Below, in pieces: positions 5,258 to 6,398 of a stretch of DNA of 6,398 bases. Where the stretch lies: contig CAMLLA010000248.1 of the NCBI GenBank assembly GCA_946480525.1, forward strand, positions 1 to 6,398, given 5' to 3'. Position 1 is the stretch's first letter. Each line of letters begins with the position of its first letter. Made by a program: the position numbers and the translations under genes. Under the pieces are notes generated by a model. That model saw only the letters and a list, made by a program, of their open reading frames with translations. It ran no database searches and was not told where the DNA came from. This DNA is from an uncultured Asticcacaulis sp. GTDB taxonomy: Bacteria > Pseudomonadota > Alphaproteobacteria > Caulobacterales > Caulobacteraceae.

Positions 5258-6391
5258 TTAAACCAGGCTGGCCTCAAAACCGGCACGCAGGGCGGCTTCA
5301 TCGAGATGGCGGCCGATAAACACCGCGCGCGAGACGCGCTTTTCGCCTTCGCGCCATTCCTGTTGCAATTCGCCTTCAAGGATCATGTGCACAGCCTGGA
5401 AGACCAGGCGCTTTTCCTCGCCCTTGACGTTCAAGATGCCCTTGGCGCGCAGGATGTCCTGGCCCTTTTCCGCCAGTAGCTTGTCGAGCCACTGGGTGAA
5501 TTTCATGCCATCGACCTGACGGTCGGAGCTGAGCGACACGCTCTTGATCTCTTCGTCGTGGATCGGGTTGATCGTGTGGCCGCAATGTTCATCGTGGACG
5601 TGGCCCGCTTCGCCATGGGCCGGATTGTGGTGGTGATGGCCATGGTCATGGTGATGGTGGTCATGACCGCAGTGTTCATCATGGACGTGACCCGGCTCGC
5701 CGTGGGCCGGATTGTCGTGATGGTGGTGATCATGCGCATGGTCGTGATGATGATGCGCATGGTTCTCGACCGTCTCCATCTTCGTCAGGTCAAAGCGATG
5801 CTGGTTGAGCAGGCTCTTGATCGGCACGTCCGAACGCTGGGCGCGCTGGATCGAGGCCAGCGGGTTCAGGCCCTTCAGGCGGCCCTCGATCTCGTCGAGC
5901 TTTTCCGCGCTGACCAGATCCGTCTTATTGAGAATGATATGGTCAGCGAAAGCGACCTGTTCCTTGGCTTCCTTGCCGTCCTTCAGCGCCTGTTCGAAGT
6001 GGCGCGCATCGACGAGCGCGGTGACCGAATCGAGATAGGTCTTGGCCTTGATCTCTTCGTCGACGAAGAAGGTCTGGGCCACCGGACCGGGATCGGCCAG
6101 GCCAGTCGTCTCGACGATGATGGCGTCGAACTTGCCCTTGCGCTTCATCAGGCCGGACAGGATGCGGATCAGGTCGCCGCGCACCGTGCAGCAGACGCAG
6201 CCATTGTTCATCTCGAACACTTCTTCGTCGGCGTCGACGATCAGGTCGTTGTCGATGCCGATCTCGCCGAACTCATTGACGATGACGGCGTATTTCTTGC
6301 CGTGCGGCTCGGTCAGGATGCGGTTCAACAGGGTGGTTTTGCCCGCGCCCAGGAAGCCTGTGAGCACGGTGACGGGAACGGGTTGGGTCAT
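5258..6391 (-). CDS. CobW/COG0523-family GTPase, putative metal chaperone with His-rich linker
   Basis: A 377-residue G3E-family P-loop GTPase of the COG0523 (CobW/YciC/ZNG1-like) group, thought to deliver metal, often zinc, to client proteins using GTP. Visible motifs are Walker A GFLGAGKTT (12-20), the family metal site C-V-C-C (65-68) in NNGCVCCTVRGDL, switch/Walker B region ETTGLADP (94-101), and the guanine-specificity motif NKTD (155-158). A His/Asp/Cys-rich linker (211-272) follows, then a CobW C-terminal domain (about 282-370) of normal type. The linker contains a 17-residue module, NPAHGE-P/A-GHVHDEHCGH, twice (227-243 and 256-272). There are no membrane segments, so the protein is cytoplasmic. 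Start at 6391, with AGGGG just upstream. Only 7 bp of upstream DNA is visible, so a Zur site cannot be judged. The His-rich linker argues for Zn or another soft metal rather than for cobalamin synthesis, and no cobalamin gene is nearby; I would not name it cobW. Confidence 0.94.
   Translation of the reverse strand: MTQPVPVTVLTGFLGAGKTTLLNRILTEPHGKKYAVIVNEFGEIGIDNDLIVDADEEVFEMNNGCVCCTVRGDLIRILSGLMKRKGKFDAIIVETTGLADPGPVAQTFFVDEEIKAKTYLDSVTALVDARHFEQALKDGKEAKEQVAFADHIILNKTDLVSAEKLDEIEGRLKGLNPLASIQRAQRSDVPIKSLLNQHRFDLTKMETVENHAHHHHDHAHDHHHHDNPAHGEPGHVHDEHCGHDHHHHDHGHHHHNPAHGEAGHVHDEHCGHTINPIHDEEIKSVSLSSDRQVDGMKFTQWLDKLLAEKGQDILRAKGILNVKGEEKRLVFQAVHMILEGELQQEWREGEKRVSRAVFIGRHLDEAALRAGFEASLV
5576..5761 (-). 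repeat. His-codon-rich segment with tandem module in the GTPase gene
   Basis: This part of the GTPase gene encodes residues 211-272 and is dominated by CAT/CAC codons. It contains a 51-bp module at 5663-5713 and again at 5576-5626, 87 bp apart, whose 17 encoded residues differ at one position (Pro or Ala). Both copies and the intervening His runs are in frame, so it is coding and not a disruption. Such tracts change length easily by slippage or recombination. Confidence 0.85.
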
Positions 6392-6398
6392 GGCCCCT

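Noticed and set aside
5503..5760. 85-residue minus-strand frame rich in Met, Ile and Thr
   Set aside because: It is the alternate frame of the His-codon tract in the GTPase gene, where CAT/CAC runs read as ATC/ACC/ATG; this explains its odd composition.
5576..5761. CRISPR-like repeat-spacer pattern
   Set aside because: There are only two copies of the module, both in frame within the GTPase gene; the repetition is at protein level.

Overview
The window is GC-rich, densely packed and mostly coded on the minus strand. The gene set suggests an alphaproteobacterium, probably Caulobacterales (Caulobacter/Asticcacaulis-like): a bacterial angiotensin-converting-enzyme-like lipoprotein, a monofunctional transglycosylase, a COG0523 GTPase beside a WD40 protein, and an intergenic palindromic element of the kind common in alphaproteobacteria. 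The taxonomic call is inference from gene content and style; there is no rRNA or other marker.

Layout. At the left edge, the 3' part of an alpha/beta hydrolase gene runs on the plus strand and ends at 574. It converges, with a 6-bp gap, on a minus-strand series. Read in transcription order (right to left) that series is: a CobW/COG0523 metallochaperone GTPase with a long His-rich linker (6391-5258); a 162-bp gap holding two facing REP-like palindromes; a WD40 beta-propeller protein (5095-4106); MtgA, the monofunctional peptidoglycan glycosyltransferase (4080-3301); a 73-residue lipoprotein of unknown function (3208-2987); a peptidase family M2 (ACE-like) dipeptidyl carboxypeptidase predicted to be a lipoprotein (2885-1020); and a small multi-pass membrane protein (about 1015-581) whose start is unclear.

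How they work together. CobW and the WD40 protein look like a functional pair, plausibly in zinc or other metal allocation. MtgA, the small lipoprotein and the ACE-like peptidase are all predicted to act in the envelope: cell-wall polymerisation, an unknown outer-membrane role, and removal of C-terminal dipeptides from periplasmic peptides. The membrane protein begins only a few bases after the peptidase stop and is probably translated with it.

Most unusual point. The small lipoprotein gene and the ACE-like gene share, at nucleotide level, the same promoter-like element, leader, dual-ATG/Shine-Dalgarno arrangement and lipobox, while their mature proteins appear unrelated apart from the first residues. 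This looks like duplication of a promoter-plus-signal-peptide cassette. I did not find a convincing wholly new multi-gene system. The other points of interest are the duplicated His/Cys module in the GTPase, the facing palindrome pair, and the ambiguous start of the membrane protein.
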